Translations under genes and position numbers: made by a program
From: Vanrija pseudolonga
Lineage: Eukaryota > Basidiomycota > Tremellomycetes > Trichosporonales > Trichosporonaceae
DNA: 64,000 nt
Reading direction: 5' to 3'
Assembly (NCBI RefSeq): GCF_020906515.1
Contig: NC_085850.1
Location: forward strand, 806,001-870,000
In this document: positions 45,050-56,509 of the stretch, piece by piece
Position numbering within the stretch: position 1 is the stretch's first letter
Layout: every line of letters begins with the position of its first letter
Notes under the pieces: generated by a model
Seen by the model: the letters and a program-made list of their open reading frames with translations, nothing else
What the model was told of the DNA's origin: nothing
The model's database searches: none

Positions 45050-46184
45050 CTACTCGCCCCTCTCGTTGAGGTTCACCAGCAGCGTCTGCAGACACCGCTT
45101 GGTAACAAGGTCGCCCTTGAGGAGGCCGGCAAATGTGCCGTCGCGCAGCGCCTCGGGGAGGCACGCGCGAAGAGCCTCGCGGGCGCGCGGGTTGTCGCTC
45201 ATGCGGAGGTAGCACCGCACGACGTGCTTGAGGAGGCGGACCGCCTGGGTCTCAACCAGAGCCTGCACCATGTTGGATAGGACGGCGCCGACGGCGTAGA
45301 AGCGCTCGTACGTCTGGCAGATGTACTGCAGGCCAAGGTCGTCGAGCAGAATCTTCTGCACGATGAAGATGGCAACCGTCTTGGACAGCTCCGAGCCCGT
45401 CTCCATGATGCGCAGGCAGAGCGGGATGATCTCGGTCGAGAGCAAAAAGTTGATCACGTCAGAGTTGTCGTTCTGCTTGACGAGCGCGCCGATAACTCCC
45501 AGAGAAGTGAGGCGCAGGTACTCGAACGGCCGCGTCTTGCTCGTCGTGTTGAGGAAAGGGTAGAGGAAGAGCGGAATGTGCGCGTTGAGGAACAGACTCC
45601 TCGTCTCAGAGTGCGAGGCCACACACTGGAGCAACGCGAGGGCGTTGCACACGCGGTTGGATGCGTGCGCTGTCAAGACTGGCGGCGAGAGCGCCGGGTA
45701 GACATTGACAATCTCGAGGAGGAGCGACGACATGATGCCTAGGTGATGGGTCAGCAGCGCCCCTCGACTCCGCACAATAACGGCACTTACCAAAGCCACC
45801 CCACAGAACAAGAGCGAGATCCTCGTACATCTCGCGCTTCTTACTCAACTCGAGGAGCGCAGTCTCGCGGGTCTCGGGGTCGAGGAGCTCGGTGATGAGG
45901 ATGTAAATCTTCTCCTCCTCGGAGCCAGCGGGCGGGGGGCTGCCGTTGGGAAGCAGCAGAAGCTTGCCCGTGCCCTGGGCGGGGACCGCAGTGCCCGCGA
46001 TACCAGGGGGCGTGAATGCCGACGCGTTGCCCCCATTGCCGTTGCCGCCGAGGGCGGATGCCGAGTTGGAGGACACGAGGCCGGGGTGGCCGCTCGAGGA
46101 AGGTGGCGGGGGGTTGTTGAGGTGCTGAGCGAGGTTGTTTAAGAGGAGCGGCGCGCCCGACGCGCCCTGCGCGCCGAGCTGCTG

Positions 46185-46217
<33 letters not shown>

Positions 46218-46463
46218 TTGCTGCTGCTGGGCCTGCAGCGAGGACGAACGAGACGACAGGTCGCCCTGCGAGGCGAACACGCCGGCGCCAAAGCCGCGGC
46301 CACCGCCGTGCATGCCTGCCGAGGTGGGTGTTCCGCCGCGCTGCTGGTGGTCACGGAGGCCCTGGGGCGGCGGGGTGTGCGAGTGGGGGCGCTGGGGATG
46401 GGCTGGCCACGGTGCAGAGGCTGCTGACGAATCGAGCGGGTGTGGGGGACGGGTCGCGAACAT
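45050..46463 (-). CDS. CAF40: CAF40 / CNOT9 (Rcd1), CCR4-NOT subunit
   Basis: Armadillo-repeat subunit of the CCR4-NOT deadenylase complex. Exons on the minus strand are 46463-45791 and 45738-45050, giving 453 residues. The N-terminal ~190 residues are low complexity with a 17-codon glutamine tract. The Rcd1 domain fills the rest: [99 protein letters not shown] and [20 protein letters not shown], all highly conserved from yeast to human. The intron lies inside GGF|GIM. The protein ends [10 protein letters not shown] shortly after the last repeat, lacking the longer tails of some homologues. Confidence 0.96.
46179..46229 (-). repeat. CAG/CAA polyglutamine tract in CAF40
   Basis: Seventeen codons of CAG with a few CAA (CTG/TTG on the plus strand) encode a pure glutamine run in the disordered N-terminus of CAF40. 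Mixed codons will slow expansion. Confidence 0.93.
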
Positions 46464-47026
46464 GCCCCCTATCGGGGCGGACGAGGGTCGCCAACGGAGT
46501 GAGCTGGCGCGGGGTGAGGGGGAGGGACGTTCCCGCGCTGGGGGCCCTGGTGTCGAGTCTGTCGAGGTGGATGTGGGAGTGGGTAGTAGTTGTTGTTGTC
46601 GTTGCTGATGATTGACGCGACGACGACGTGGTGGTGTGAGTGAGTGGGATGGATTAGTTCGAGTGACAGCGGCGTCGTGGGTTGTAATGACCGACTACAA
46701 TGACCTTGCTGTGGCCAGATACCGCATACAGTGATGGTGGATTGACTGGGACCTGACTTAACGCCGCGTGTGTGGCACTGGCCCTGACTCGATCACTCAG
46801 CCTCACACCCCAGCCGCCACGGCCACCACCACCCCCTCGCCCCTTCCCCTTCACATGTCACGGCTGCATGATATCAACGACTACTTGCTATCTCTTTACT
46901 ACACGGGTTGGGGGAATGCTTGAATGACAGGCGGTGTTCAACATGCACGATACACGAAGAGGGTGTGGGGGGGTATTTTATCGACTCAGGAACGATGGCT
47001 GGGGCTCAACTCCAAAGTCCCCTTCC
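46464..47026. other. Intergenic: CAF40 promoter and eIF4E-like 3' end
   Basis: 563 bases between two minus-strand genes. Pyrimidine-rich on the CAF40 coding strand next to its start. Nothing else recognised. Confidence 0.45.
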
Positions 47027-48873
47027 CTACGCTCCCGGGCGGGGAGACGAAGGATAACTATCGAGCGCAGGCGTGCTGACCAGACGGCGCGGCGTGTTGA
47101 CAGCAGCTCCCATCGGACCAGCAAACGGGTTACCGCCGACACCACCGCTAGCGGCCGACCCCGTACGGCGCATCGGCGTCGCCTGCTGAGACGGCGAGCC
47201 TGGAAGCGGAAGCGGCGGAACGGGAGGCGGGCCCATGTTGCTGAATCCGCCCGGGGTCGCAAGCGGCGAACTTGGGACGCGAGCCGAACGGGGGCGGCTC
47301 TCAGTGCTCGTGGGCGCCGTCGTAAACGAACGCTGCGACGAGAGGATACGCATAAACTTGCCGCCAGCGGGGGTCGTGTCCTTTGCGTTGAACTGGACGG
47401 CGTCAGCCGAGCCTTACCCCGCCTGCGGCCTGCCTGCACTCACCTGGAACTCCATTGACACGGCCTCCTGCTCACGGGGATCAAGAGCCATCGTCTCGAG
47501 GATACGTGCGCCAAGGGCGTTGATAGCCACGGCGTCCTCGCGACCTCGCGTCCACACCTGGATACGGTCGAGCTTTGGCCTGGCAGACGCGACAATGCCA
47601 CAGACCTGGTCATCGGCATCGGTGATCTCGCCCACGAGACCCATGACCAGATTCGCCCAGGCCGCGTCAAACGCAACGGGGTTGTTGCGGAACAGAAGAA
47701 CCCACTTGCCGCCGTCGAGATTGGCGGGATCTTCCCACATCTGCACCGCTATCAGCGATCTGAGATCGGCGACGCCAACAACACGGTCACGCTCACCGGG
47801 CGGATACCATCCTTGAACAGGTGGTAGTTTGCGCCCTTGGGCAGCTTGCCTGGCAGGCGGATATTGTTCATGAGACGCGCAAAGCCCTGCACCGAGTCGA
47901 CCGTCCCGACATTGAGCAGTGTCGCCTCCCACTCGTTCAAGACCTCGCCGCCCTTGGGCAAAGTAGCAGGGTCGGGCTTGTACGTCTTGGAGTCATACTT
48001 GAGCGTCCTGTTCCGTCAGTTTAGTATGCTCCGGGCTACGCACCATGTATGGGCCAGAGGAAGCTCTCCACGCTCGCGAACAGCCTGAATCGCAGCTGCG
48101 GACGGCGCGGCGCTGCCTAGCTTGGCGTTGCTCGACCCCTCTGCACTCGCACCGCCGCTGCCCTTGTCTGGCGTCGCGACCGTCACGATCGTAGTGGGCA
48201 CAGCACTGCCCCCGGCGTCCTTCTTCACCGGCGTCTCTGGCGCAGTCGCGGTCGCGGCGCCAGGAAGCCCGACACCGAGACCACGGCCAACACGCAGGCG
48301 CACCTCGCCGATATCGGCCGCGTCCTTGTCCTTGTCCTTGCCCTCACTGTCTGAAGGAGGCGCCGACGACGCCACATCCTTGCCCTTATCGGAGCGCACG
48401 CTGCCCTCGGGCGAGCTGGCCCGTGCCGCGTCGTCGCTGCGCACAGATGACGCGCCGGTGGTGAGGTGGGCGCGCGAGATTGCGCTCGCTGGCAGCTTGA
48501 GGCGCGACGGCGTCGAGGACGGGCTGGCCGCCGGAGCCGGAACGGGAACGTTGGTGGTGATTTCGCTGAGCGCTGCGGTGGTCGACTTGTCGGCCGCTGG
48601 TGGCGCCGCGGACAGCGTGCTTAAGCGGTCAGAGAGCTGCTTGAGGGAGGGCAAGCGCGCCTTGTTGGGCGACGAGCCGACGGCCGAGTTGCTGCGCGAG
48701 GCGCTGGGATCAGCGGCGAACACGGGGAAGGCGGCGTACCGAGTTGGCGTGCTGGTTCCCGATGGCGTCGCTGGCTTGCTGCCTGGCAGAGCTAGGTGTA
48801 GGGCGGCGGCGCTGCTGCCGGCTGCTGCTGTTGTCGCCGCGGTGGGCGTCTTGGTATCACTGGTCGTGGTCAT
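47027..48873 (-). CDS. eIF4E-family cap-binding protein, class II (4EHP-like)
   Basis: Exons on the minus strand are 48873-48044, 48007-47797, 47740-47444 and 47392-47027, giving 567 residues. A ~270-residue Ala/Ser/Thr-rich N-terminal extension precedes the eIF4E fold: PLAHTW(277)TLKYDSKTY, VDSVQGFARLMNNI, LPKGANYHLFKDGIRPMWED, GGKWVLLFR, WANLVMGLVGE, QVCGIVASARPKLDRIQVW. The PMWED tryptophan and the WED glutamate that grip the cap are present. The position of the first cap-sandwich tryptophan of eIF4E1 is not clearly kept, which suggests class II (4EHP/nCBP), usually a translational repressor. A ~100-residue Ser/Pro-rich tail follows. The long flanks suggest regulated partner binding; the class call is tentative. 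Confidence 0.86.
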
Positions 48874-49784
48874 TGTGGCCCTGGGGGAGTTTGGGTGGTC
48901 AGAATGTCGAGGACACAGAGTGATATGAAAGGAATCAACAAGTGGGGGTAATTGTTGTTGGGCTGAAGTGTGTGGTGATGGTAGCGGGCTAGCTGCCCGT
49001 GACAATGTGTGTGTGGTGTGTGGTGTGGTGGGTGGGCGTGACGCCAAGGGGAGCAAGGTGGGGAACGGGGCGTTGGCGGCAACCGTGGTGTGTGCGGGCA
49101 GTACAGAGTTGATTGATATGTGCCTAGACCGCGCGAGACTGCGCTCTCGCAGCTCGTTCCAAAACTCACAGATGGGGGGGAGGGTGCACGCGTTGATCGA
49201 CAAGAGTCAGGGGGAGGTGGTCACACTGCGACGACGACGACGACGACAACGACGCGACAATGTCACACTGAATGTTACAATGCGATTGATGCGCGCGCGC
49301 AGTGTGCATTGTTCCCACTAGAGCATACTGCTTCTCGCACTCTCTACGACTTGATATGCGGTCAAAGCTGAAACTCATACTGCCTGCTGGCATACAGCCC
49401 GCACGTACCATGCAATGGCATTGACCGGCCAGCCTCGCTCGACGGCGACAGTCTTTACCCGACCAAACTCTTGCCCCTCTCTACACATCCCTTGGACAAG
49501 GTTGTCGCATTCCCATCCGGCAGGACTGTAAATGACCCACGTTTGCAAGCTAAGCTCGTTTGGTCCAACGTGTGTAATTTAAACACACGCAGCAGTGCAA
49601 GGCAAGACACGCACGACGTGACACGCCCAAACACATGTATTCATTCTGTAACAGTCTAAGGAACGACGAGCAACACGGCCGAGACACAAACAAACCAGTC
49701 GCCGAGACCACGAGTGCGGAGGCCCGCGTTTCCATGCCGGCAATGCAACTACCCTACCCCATACCCTACCCACCCATGATGTTT
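48874..49784. other. Intergenic: eIF4E-like promoter and SDR 3' end
   Basis: 911 bases between two minus-strand genes. On the eIF4E coding strand it is rich in CACACC words near the start; a CGA/ACG triplet run lies at 49,210-49,250. No gene recognised. Confidence 0.45.
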
Positions 49785-51142
49785 TCATGGACGCATGCCA
49801 TACTTTTTCCTGGCGTTGGGCTCCACAAAGAGGTAGCCAAGAGGCGTGCGCTGGAGGATCGATGCGGCGCCATACTGCCATGGCAGGAAGACGGTCGACG
49901 CAGGCGGCACCTTGAGCTTGCCGAGCCAGCTGAAGGGAGGATAGGGAATGAGTGGGGCCGGCTCGGGCGAGAGCGCGAGCGACTGTAAGACCGTGTCGAC
50001 GACTGCAGGTGTTAGGACAGCACGAGGTTAAGCACTCACCCTTGCGAGGAGGCAGGAGGAGCTTGTCGCCCCAGCCGCCGTTGACGCGGTTGTGGACCTC
50101 GCAGTTGCCGCCGGTCTGCGCGAACGCAGTCTTGGTGCGGAACTCGTTATCAATCGTGCCTGGGAGGAGGGCTACGTGTCAGCGCTCTGACCAGCACAGC
50201 ACTACCCACAGAAGAAGCGCACGCCGGACCCTTCGCACTCGACGCGTGCCGTCTCAAAGGCCATGTACGCGCCGGCCTTGGTGGCCGAGTACAGACAGCG
50301 CATGGGTGCAGGGATGGCGGCGCTGACGGACGAGAGGTGGTGGACCGCCGGCGACTTGGACGACGAGGAGAGGAGGGGGAGCTAAGAGGGTATCAGCGCT
50401 GTGTGAACAGATACAAATGACTCACGAAGGCGGCGAGCGACAGCACGGTACCGACAATGTTGATCTCGTTGAGCGCGCGCAGCTCCTTGACGGCGTTCTC
50501 GAGACCAGCCTTGGTCGGCAGCGACGCCGGCGCGAGGCTGCTGTCGCCAATGGCCTGGGGGACGAGCCTTGGCTTGGGAGACTTGTCCTGAGGGTCGGCG
50601 ACGAGGTCGACGCCGGAAAGCTGGAGGAGGGTGCGGGTGGACGGGACGCCGGCGAGGATGTGGAGTGTGTCGATGCCGCCCCATGCTGTGTGTGTGTCAG
50701 CTCTGTTGGGTCACATGGCAGAGTGGCCACAGCCTCACAGCGCAGCACATCGCGCACAACTCACCCTTCTCGGCCGTCTCACGGATCTTGATCACATCGT
50801 CGACGCTGGTAATGTCGGCAGGGACGATGAGGATGCGCGACTTGTCGAGGCCGAGGGCGGCGCACTCGTCCGCGACGGCCTGGAGCGCCTCGGCGCGGCG
50901 TGCGACGATGAGGCTGGTGGTCAGTCAGCAGCATCCAGGCAAGTCGCCACTCACATGCGGGCACCGCGCTTGGCGTATGCGAGCGCGAGGTCCTTGCCGA
51001 CGCCCGAGCTCGCGCCGAGGAGGACGACACGTTCGTCAGCGGGTGCGACGACCGTCTCGCGGCTCGGCTTGGGCGGAGCACGCAGCAGTACGGCCACGAT
51101 GGGGAGGGCTAAGAGAGCGAGTAGAGCTTGTCTGTATGGCAT
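49785..51142 (-). CDS. Membrane-anchored short-chain dehydrogenase/reductase
   Basis: Exons on the minus strand are 51142-50955, 50913-50765, 50685-50426, 50381-50210, 50159-50040 and 50002-49785, giving 368 residues. An N-terminal hydrophobic helix (ALLALLALPIVAVLL) is followed by a Rossmann fold with the NAD(P) motif GASSGVGK, an Arg pair after beta-2 (VARRAEAL, suggesting NADPH), DITSVDDV, and the catalytic segment HLSSVSAAI...YSATKAGAYMAFE (Ser, Tyr-x-x-x-Lys). The usual NNAG motif reads ILAG. The arrangement resembles ER 11-beta-hydroxysteroid dehydrogenase-like enzymes; the substrate could be a sterol, retinoid-like lipid or ketone. The C-terminus has a PPFSWLGKLKVPP loop that may touch the membrane. 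Confidence 0.86.
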
Positions 51143-51481
51143 AGTGAGTGTGTTGGTGCGGGGGGAGGGGGGGAGGGTGGCCGGAAAGTCGCCCGAGCCT
51201 TGTTGGTAAGTGTCGTTGAAATAAATGAGGATGACATGCCCAATGTTACCGGCGGCTGCACATGGCCGGCTAACGGAGCTCTCCGATATTCGGCCACCCG
51301 CACGCGGCCAACGCTCATCTTCCTGACCTTCAGCCAGGTCGCCGCCGCCACCATCCTCCAGCGCCAAACTCTCGACGCAATGCATTGGTTAATTGGTGGT
51401 GGTGGTGTGCTTGCGCATGCCTTGGATGCTGACTACAGTATGGACACCGCCGTCGCCCCTGCGCTATAAAGACGTAGACGC
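51143..51481. other. Intergenic: SDR promoter and AIM23 3' end
   Basis: 339 bases between two minus-strand genes; no features beyond a G-rich run (51,158-51,178) at the presumed leader. Confidence 0.45.
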
Positions 51482-52501
51482 TTACACGCCCTTGGCCGCC
51501 CTCCGCTCGGCGGCCCTGCGCTCCTTATCCTGCTGCCGGATGCGCCTCTCCTCCTTCTTGTCGATCGTCTCCTGGCGCTTCTCCACGATGCCGTCCATGA
51601 TCTTTTGGCGGACCCCGGCGCTGATAGACTCCAACGGCTTCCAGTACGACACCCAAATGACCTTGCGGGAGCGGTCGTCCTCCTTCCAGCGCGTGGCGAC
51701 GGGGGACAGCGCGTCGGCGAACAGGGCGACAATCTCCTCCTTCTCGGCGTCGGTGATCCAGCGCGTCTTGCCTGCACCCGCGCGTCTCGCAAAGACGAGC
51801 TGGACGCGGTCGCCCTTCTCGATGAGGGAGCGCGCCGTCTTGGCCTTGTGCTGGAGGTCGCCAATGGCCGCGTGCCAGGGCACCTGGAGCTCCTTGTCCT
51901 CGATGGCAATGCGACGGCTCAGGCGGACCCTAGCCTCGTACTCTCGCTCCCGGGTCTTTTCCTCCTCAATGTTGATAATCTTGACCACGGGTGGCTCGAG
52001 CTGCACGAGCTTGAGGTAGTCGACCTTGGGGTCAAACGTCTTGAGGATGAGCTTGAGGCTTGTCGGGTCTCCGAGCTTGTTGTCCTCGTCGACGAGCTGC
52101 ACCTTTGCAAACGGGATCTGGTCATTGCGGAGCGTCAATGGGTCGGCCACAGGTTGTTGCCGGCGCGGGTTATCGGGATCGTCATCTCGTCGTCCTCGTT
52201 GGAGCACTTCGGGGTTGGGTGGCCTCGGTGGCCTCGTCGCGACCGAGCGGGCCGAGGTGTAGGAGGTGCCAAGACTGGACAAGCATTGCCGTGATGATGT
52301 GGAGGGACGTGTTTGCGAGGTGGGCAGGAGGTGTGTCAAGGTCTTGTTTGAGGATGACCGTTCGAGGGAGGACGCGAGGCGTGGAAAGTTTACGGCGGCA
52401 GTGTGGTAGCGTTGCGTGGGAACTGAAGCCGTCGTGCTGCGTGCAGCAGTGCCGAGTCGATATAGGCAGGCCGTTGCAGCAGCCGTCGCGCTGCGAGTCA
52501 T
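51482..52501 (-). CDS. AIM23: Mitochondrial translation initiation factor IF-3 (AIM23)
   Basis: Single-exon gene of 339 residues, the only intronless gene found here. Start is the ATG at 52501, because codons further upstream in frame are not ATG. A Ser/Thr/Arg-rich presequence without acidic residues (TRSATAAATACLYRLGTAAR...) fits mitochondrial import. The IF3 N-domain reads NDQIPFAKVQLVDEDNKLG followed by LILKTFDPKVDYLKLVQLEP and PVVKIINIEEEK, and the C-domain contains LQVPWHAAIGDLQHKAKTAR, RSLIEKGDRVQLVFARR. A charged coiled tail (KKEERRIRQQDKERRAAERRAAKG) ends it. IF3 keeps mitoribosomal subunits apart and checks initiation. Divergent from RGD1. Confidence 0.87.
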   Translation of the reverse strand: MTRSATAAATACLYRLGTAARSTTASVPTQRYHTAAVNFPRLASSLERSSSNKTLTHLLPTSQTRPSTSSRQCLSSLGTSYTSARSVATRPPRPPNPEVLQRGRRDDDPDNPRRQQPVADPLTLRNDQIPFAKVQLVDEDNKLGDPTSLKLILKTFDPKVDYLKLVQLEPPVVKIINIEEEKTREREYEARVRLSRRIAIEDKELQVPWHAAIGDLQHKAKTARSLIEKGDRVQLVFARRAGAGKTRWITDAEKEEIVALFADALSPVATRWKEDDRSRKVIWVSYWKPLESISAGVRQKIMDGIVEKRQETIDKKEERRIRQQDKERRAAERRAAKGV

Positions 52502-53594
52502 TGTTGTTGTGGTTGTCTGTTGGTAGAGCAATGTTTTGGGAAGAGCGGTTAAATAAAAGTGGAAACAGTTCAAGGGGGAATGGGTGACTTGGAATGATGC
52601 ATGCAATGGGTATCCCGCCAGACGCGCCGCGGCGCAGCGCAGCGGCGGCCCACTGTGTCCTTCCTCCCTCCCCCTCCTCCTCCGCTGACCCCCGGGTGCC
52701 CCCGCTGGCTCGCGTCGCTACAGCGCTACAGCCGCCCTCTGCCTTTGCGGCGTGCGTTCGGCGTGTACGAGTAGTAAGGGCAAGGACCAACTCACCTGCG
52801 CGTAGAATGCAAGGAGTTTAAAGGCAAAAAGACGCGGCAACCAGGGACAAAATGCATTCGTCTGGAAGCTGGAGTCAAGGCAAGGACCCAAGAGAGGGGG
52901 GCCACACACGGCCACGTATCAATCAAACCACACGACGCGGACAGGCTGCAGGCTGCCAGACGACCAAAGCCTCAACAACCAAACCCCCTTGTTGTTATTG
53001 TTATTGTCGTCGTCGTCGACGTTGCATTCACACACAACCCTCTCTTGTCCCACACGGCACACACATTACCTGTTCGTGTTCGTTGCATCGACAAGGTAGT
53101 GGCGACTCAACCGACGGCCCACCTTTGAGCAACCCCCCAGCAGCAGGCCAGCAGCACCACTACTAGTCCCGCGTATCAAAGCCGGGCAAGCCTCGATCCC
53201 TTCCTCTCCCTCGTTCCCTTCCCTTGGCCCGCCGCCGCCGCCGGTTGCTCGTCCTCCTTTCTGCTCCTTCCTCGTCGTGCCCCGCCGCCAGCCGCCAGCC
53301 GCCCGCCATCGCCGCCGCCGCCGCCGACTTCATATCGCGCGTCTCCTCCATCCCTCCCACCCACCACCCAAACTCCCCATTCATTCCACCTTTTGCTGCT
53401 AGAGTGTCCGACTAGACCTTGTTCCCCACGCACGCTACGCATCAACAATCGTCCCACTGGAATCCAACTCCCCATTCCATCTCGCGACACGACAAGTTGC
53501 TGCCAGCCATTTGCGCACAACTACCCACACCACACACCCACCAAACGCCGATCCATCCGCCAGCGTTTACAACTCGTCTTCATTGCCCTCGGTC
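52502..53594. promoter_or_regulatory. Divergent promoter region AIM23 / RGD1-like
   Basis: 1093 bases between opposed starts. The 400 bases before the RGD1-like start are pyrimidine-rich with GCCGCC runs (53,220-53,330), fitting a leader. No gene recognised. Confidence 0.5.
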
Positions 53595-56307
53595 ATGGCA
53601 ATGGAGACTTCTTACCACGACAACTACTCAGACCAGCAACGACCAGGCCACGAGACCGAGAACGGCTTTGGATACAACAACAACAGCAACAGCCGCACCC
53701 GCGCCCACTACGGCAACATCAACACTGGTGAGTCGTCGTTCAACATGAGACACAGGACCAGTTCACATGTGGAACACTAGACATTGACCCACAATAGCCG
53801 TATCAAACACGTCCACCCAGCCATCCACCATGCAAGCTTCCTCGTCGTCGACGGTATCGTCGGCGCCGTCCACCACGATCCTATCAACAACCTCGGACGC
53901 GCCGACCCTTACCAACAACGGTATGAACAGACGTCTGTCAACAAGCTCGACGGCGCGTCTGGATGGCAAGGACGGAGGCCCGCAGATTGGCTTTGACGAG
54001 GGTATCATTCAAGGCCTCTGCGATGTGGATGTGAGTAGCTGCGGACGCGACGGCGAGACGGCGCATGTCGGCGTACGCTCTGCTAACGCGGACAGGGCCC
54101 TCTCGTTCTCTTGTCAGACAGGATAAAGCAGTCGATTGCATCGTGCAAGGTGAGTCTACGACATGGACGACGCAGGGCGCGCCAGGGGAGGGGGGCAACG
54201 AGCGCAGCCCCCAGCGATGCAGTCGGACTGACGAAATACAGCAAGTGGCCAGCTTCTTCCGTGCGCGCGCCGACGTCGAGGAGAAGTACGGACGCAGTCT
54301 GGTTGAGCTTGGCCGCAACTCGAACGATCAGTACGCGCGTTCCGAGGGCAAATCTGGGTGAGTGCTGGGTGCTCCTCGGGCACAAGCTAACTTTAGAACA
54401 TTCTTGAGCGCGTACCAGCAGTCGCTCAAGGTCCAAGAGACGCTCGCTCAGAACCGACTGCGATTCGCCGGTCGGTTGAACGAAATGAACGAGGAGTTGC
54501 AGGCGTTGGCACGCGAGGGAGAGAAGCAACGCAAGCTGGTGAGTGGCCGGCCGGCCTGGAAGACGTATCTGACATGACAGCACAAGGACAATGGAACTCG
54601 CTACCAGAGCATCCTGCAGGAAAGCGAGGCGGTCATGGACAAGGCAAGTGACACGGCCGTGACAAGTTGGCCCCGACACTGACCCCAACAGGCCAAGGCG
54701 CGCTTTGACGCGACTGCAGAGGAGCTGGAACGCATCCTCGTAGCCAAGGAAGGGGCGGACTTCCGTGAAGCCGGGATGCTGGCTGGGAACCAGCAGCCTG
54801 GTCACAACGGCAAGAAAGCACTCGGCAACAAGGTCAAGCAGGGTCTGTTCAAGGCGAAGAACCCTGCTCAGCTGCAGCGTCACGAAGACGATGTCCGAGC
54901 TCGCATGTCGGCTGCCAGTGAAGCTTTCCGGAAAGCAGTGATCGAGAGCCAGGCGCTGCGGGCGGAGTACTTCAACTTCCAGCTGCCCAAGGTGGTCAGG
55001 GTGAGTTGTGACTGCTCCTGTGGAGTGACGCGTTTCTGACTCGATGCAGCTGCTCAAGGACTGTGCGGATGAGCTCGACCTCGGCGTGCAGTACCACCTG
55101 ACACGCTACGCGTTCATGTACGAGTCGGCTGTTGTGACTGAGGGCACGACCTTGACACCAGTGACGGCGCCGGATGATGGTGAGGACAAGTGGAGGCGTG
55201 GCCACCGCTAACAACCAGTTGGTCTCAAGAACATCTTTGAGAGTATCGACAACCGCACCGACTTCAAGACGTTCATGCAGAACTACGCGGTTGCACGAAA
55301 CACGCCCAAGGGACCGAGGAGAGAGGGCCTGTACGACGAGGGTTACGTCCCAACCCTGCCACCACATGTTCAGGCGTCACAAAATGCTCTGGCCGCGCAG
55401 AATGCTCAGCAGAGGGAACAGCAGTCCCAGCAGGTGCAGCAGCCACTTCAGTCCCAAACAGCCAACGGCGCTGGTGCTACTGCTGCCGCAGTGATCCCTC
55501 CAGTGGACCCGTACCAGCCTCTTACGGTCCCTGCCTCTTCAGGCGCGACCTTCGGCGTCGAACTGGGGGAGCAGCTTGCGCGTGACAGCACCGAGATTCC
55601 CAAGGTGGTTACCAAGTGTGCCGAGGCGATCGAGGCATACGGCCTGGATTCGATGGGCATCTACCGATTGTCTGGAACGACGTCCAAGGTGCAGGCTTTG
55701 AAGGCAGCTCTTGACAAGGGTGAGTTGGTGGTGGTAACATGGAGCGCGCTGAGCACTAACAATGTCCAGACGTCGATGGCGTCAATGTCATGGACGAGCA
55801 GTGGAGTTCTGACATCAACGTCATTTCGAGTGCTCTCAAGTTGTGGTTCCGTGAATTGCCCGAGCCGCTGCTCACGTACGGGCTGTACAACGGATTTATG
55901 GAGGCGGCGCGGTACGACAACGACAGATTGCGGCACATTCGCTTGCACGAGCAGGTCAACGAACTGCCCGACCCCAACTACGCGACGCTCAAGTACTTTA
56001 TGGGCCACTTGGACCGGGTGCGGCGCAAGGAGGGTGTCAACCAGATGTCTGCGTCCAACCTGTCGATCGTGTTTGGTCCCACGCTGCTTGGAGCACCACC
56101 AGAGGAGGGTGGGCTGAACCTGGAGCACATGAACTACCAGTGCAAGGTGGGTGGCAGCGGCGCGTGGAGAGCCACTTGCTAACACGACACCAGGCCATTG
56201 AAACGATCCTGGAGAAGTACCAGGAGATCTTTGTCGAGGAGGACGACGATGGAGAGAAGGCAGGCGGTGCTGCCCCGGCGCCGGCGTCGGGCCAGGCGTC
56301 TGCATGA
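53595..56307 (+). CDS. RGD1: F-BAR and RhoGAP domain protein (RGD1-type)
   Basis: Eleven exons (53595-53727, 53798-54030, 54096-54149, 54242-54357, 54397-54538, 54581-54643, 54692-55000, 55050-55179, 55219-55719, 55770-56146, 56194-56307) give 723 residues. An F-BAR domain (~115-445) begins GFDEGIIQGLCDVDGPLVLL and has ASFFRARADVEEKYGRSLVE and FNFQLPKVVRLLKDCADELD. After a Gln-rich linker the RhoGAP domain (~500-690) shows GVELGEQL, a GIYRLSGTTSKVQAL arginine-finger loop (Arg543), LKLWFRELPEPLLTY and SNLSIVFGPTLL. Such proteins bind curved plasma membrane and inactivate Rho3/Rho4-like GTPases in polarity and cytokinesis. The sixth intron (54644-54691) is GC-AG, required to avoid a stop. Confidence 0.92.
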
Positions 56308-56509
56308 GGAGTGCAAGAGAAGGAGTAGTAGCAGTAGTAGCTTGTCGCTGTATTCCCTGTTCTGGCGCGGTCCCGACTACTACGCTGGCACCAAACAAAC
56401 AACCCACGGCGCGGTGCTCATGTATACCTCGGCAGCTTATGCAGATTCCCTTTTATTCATGTCTCTTGGTGCTACGAGATTGATTCTAGTCGCGGCGGCA
56501 TGCGCGCGT

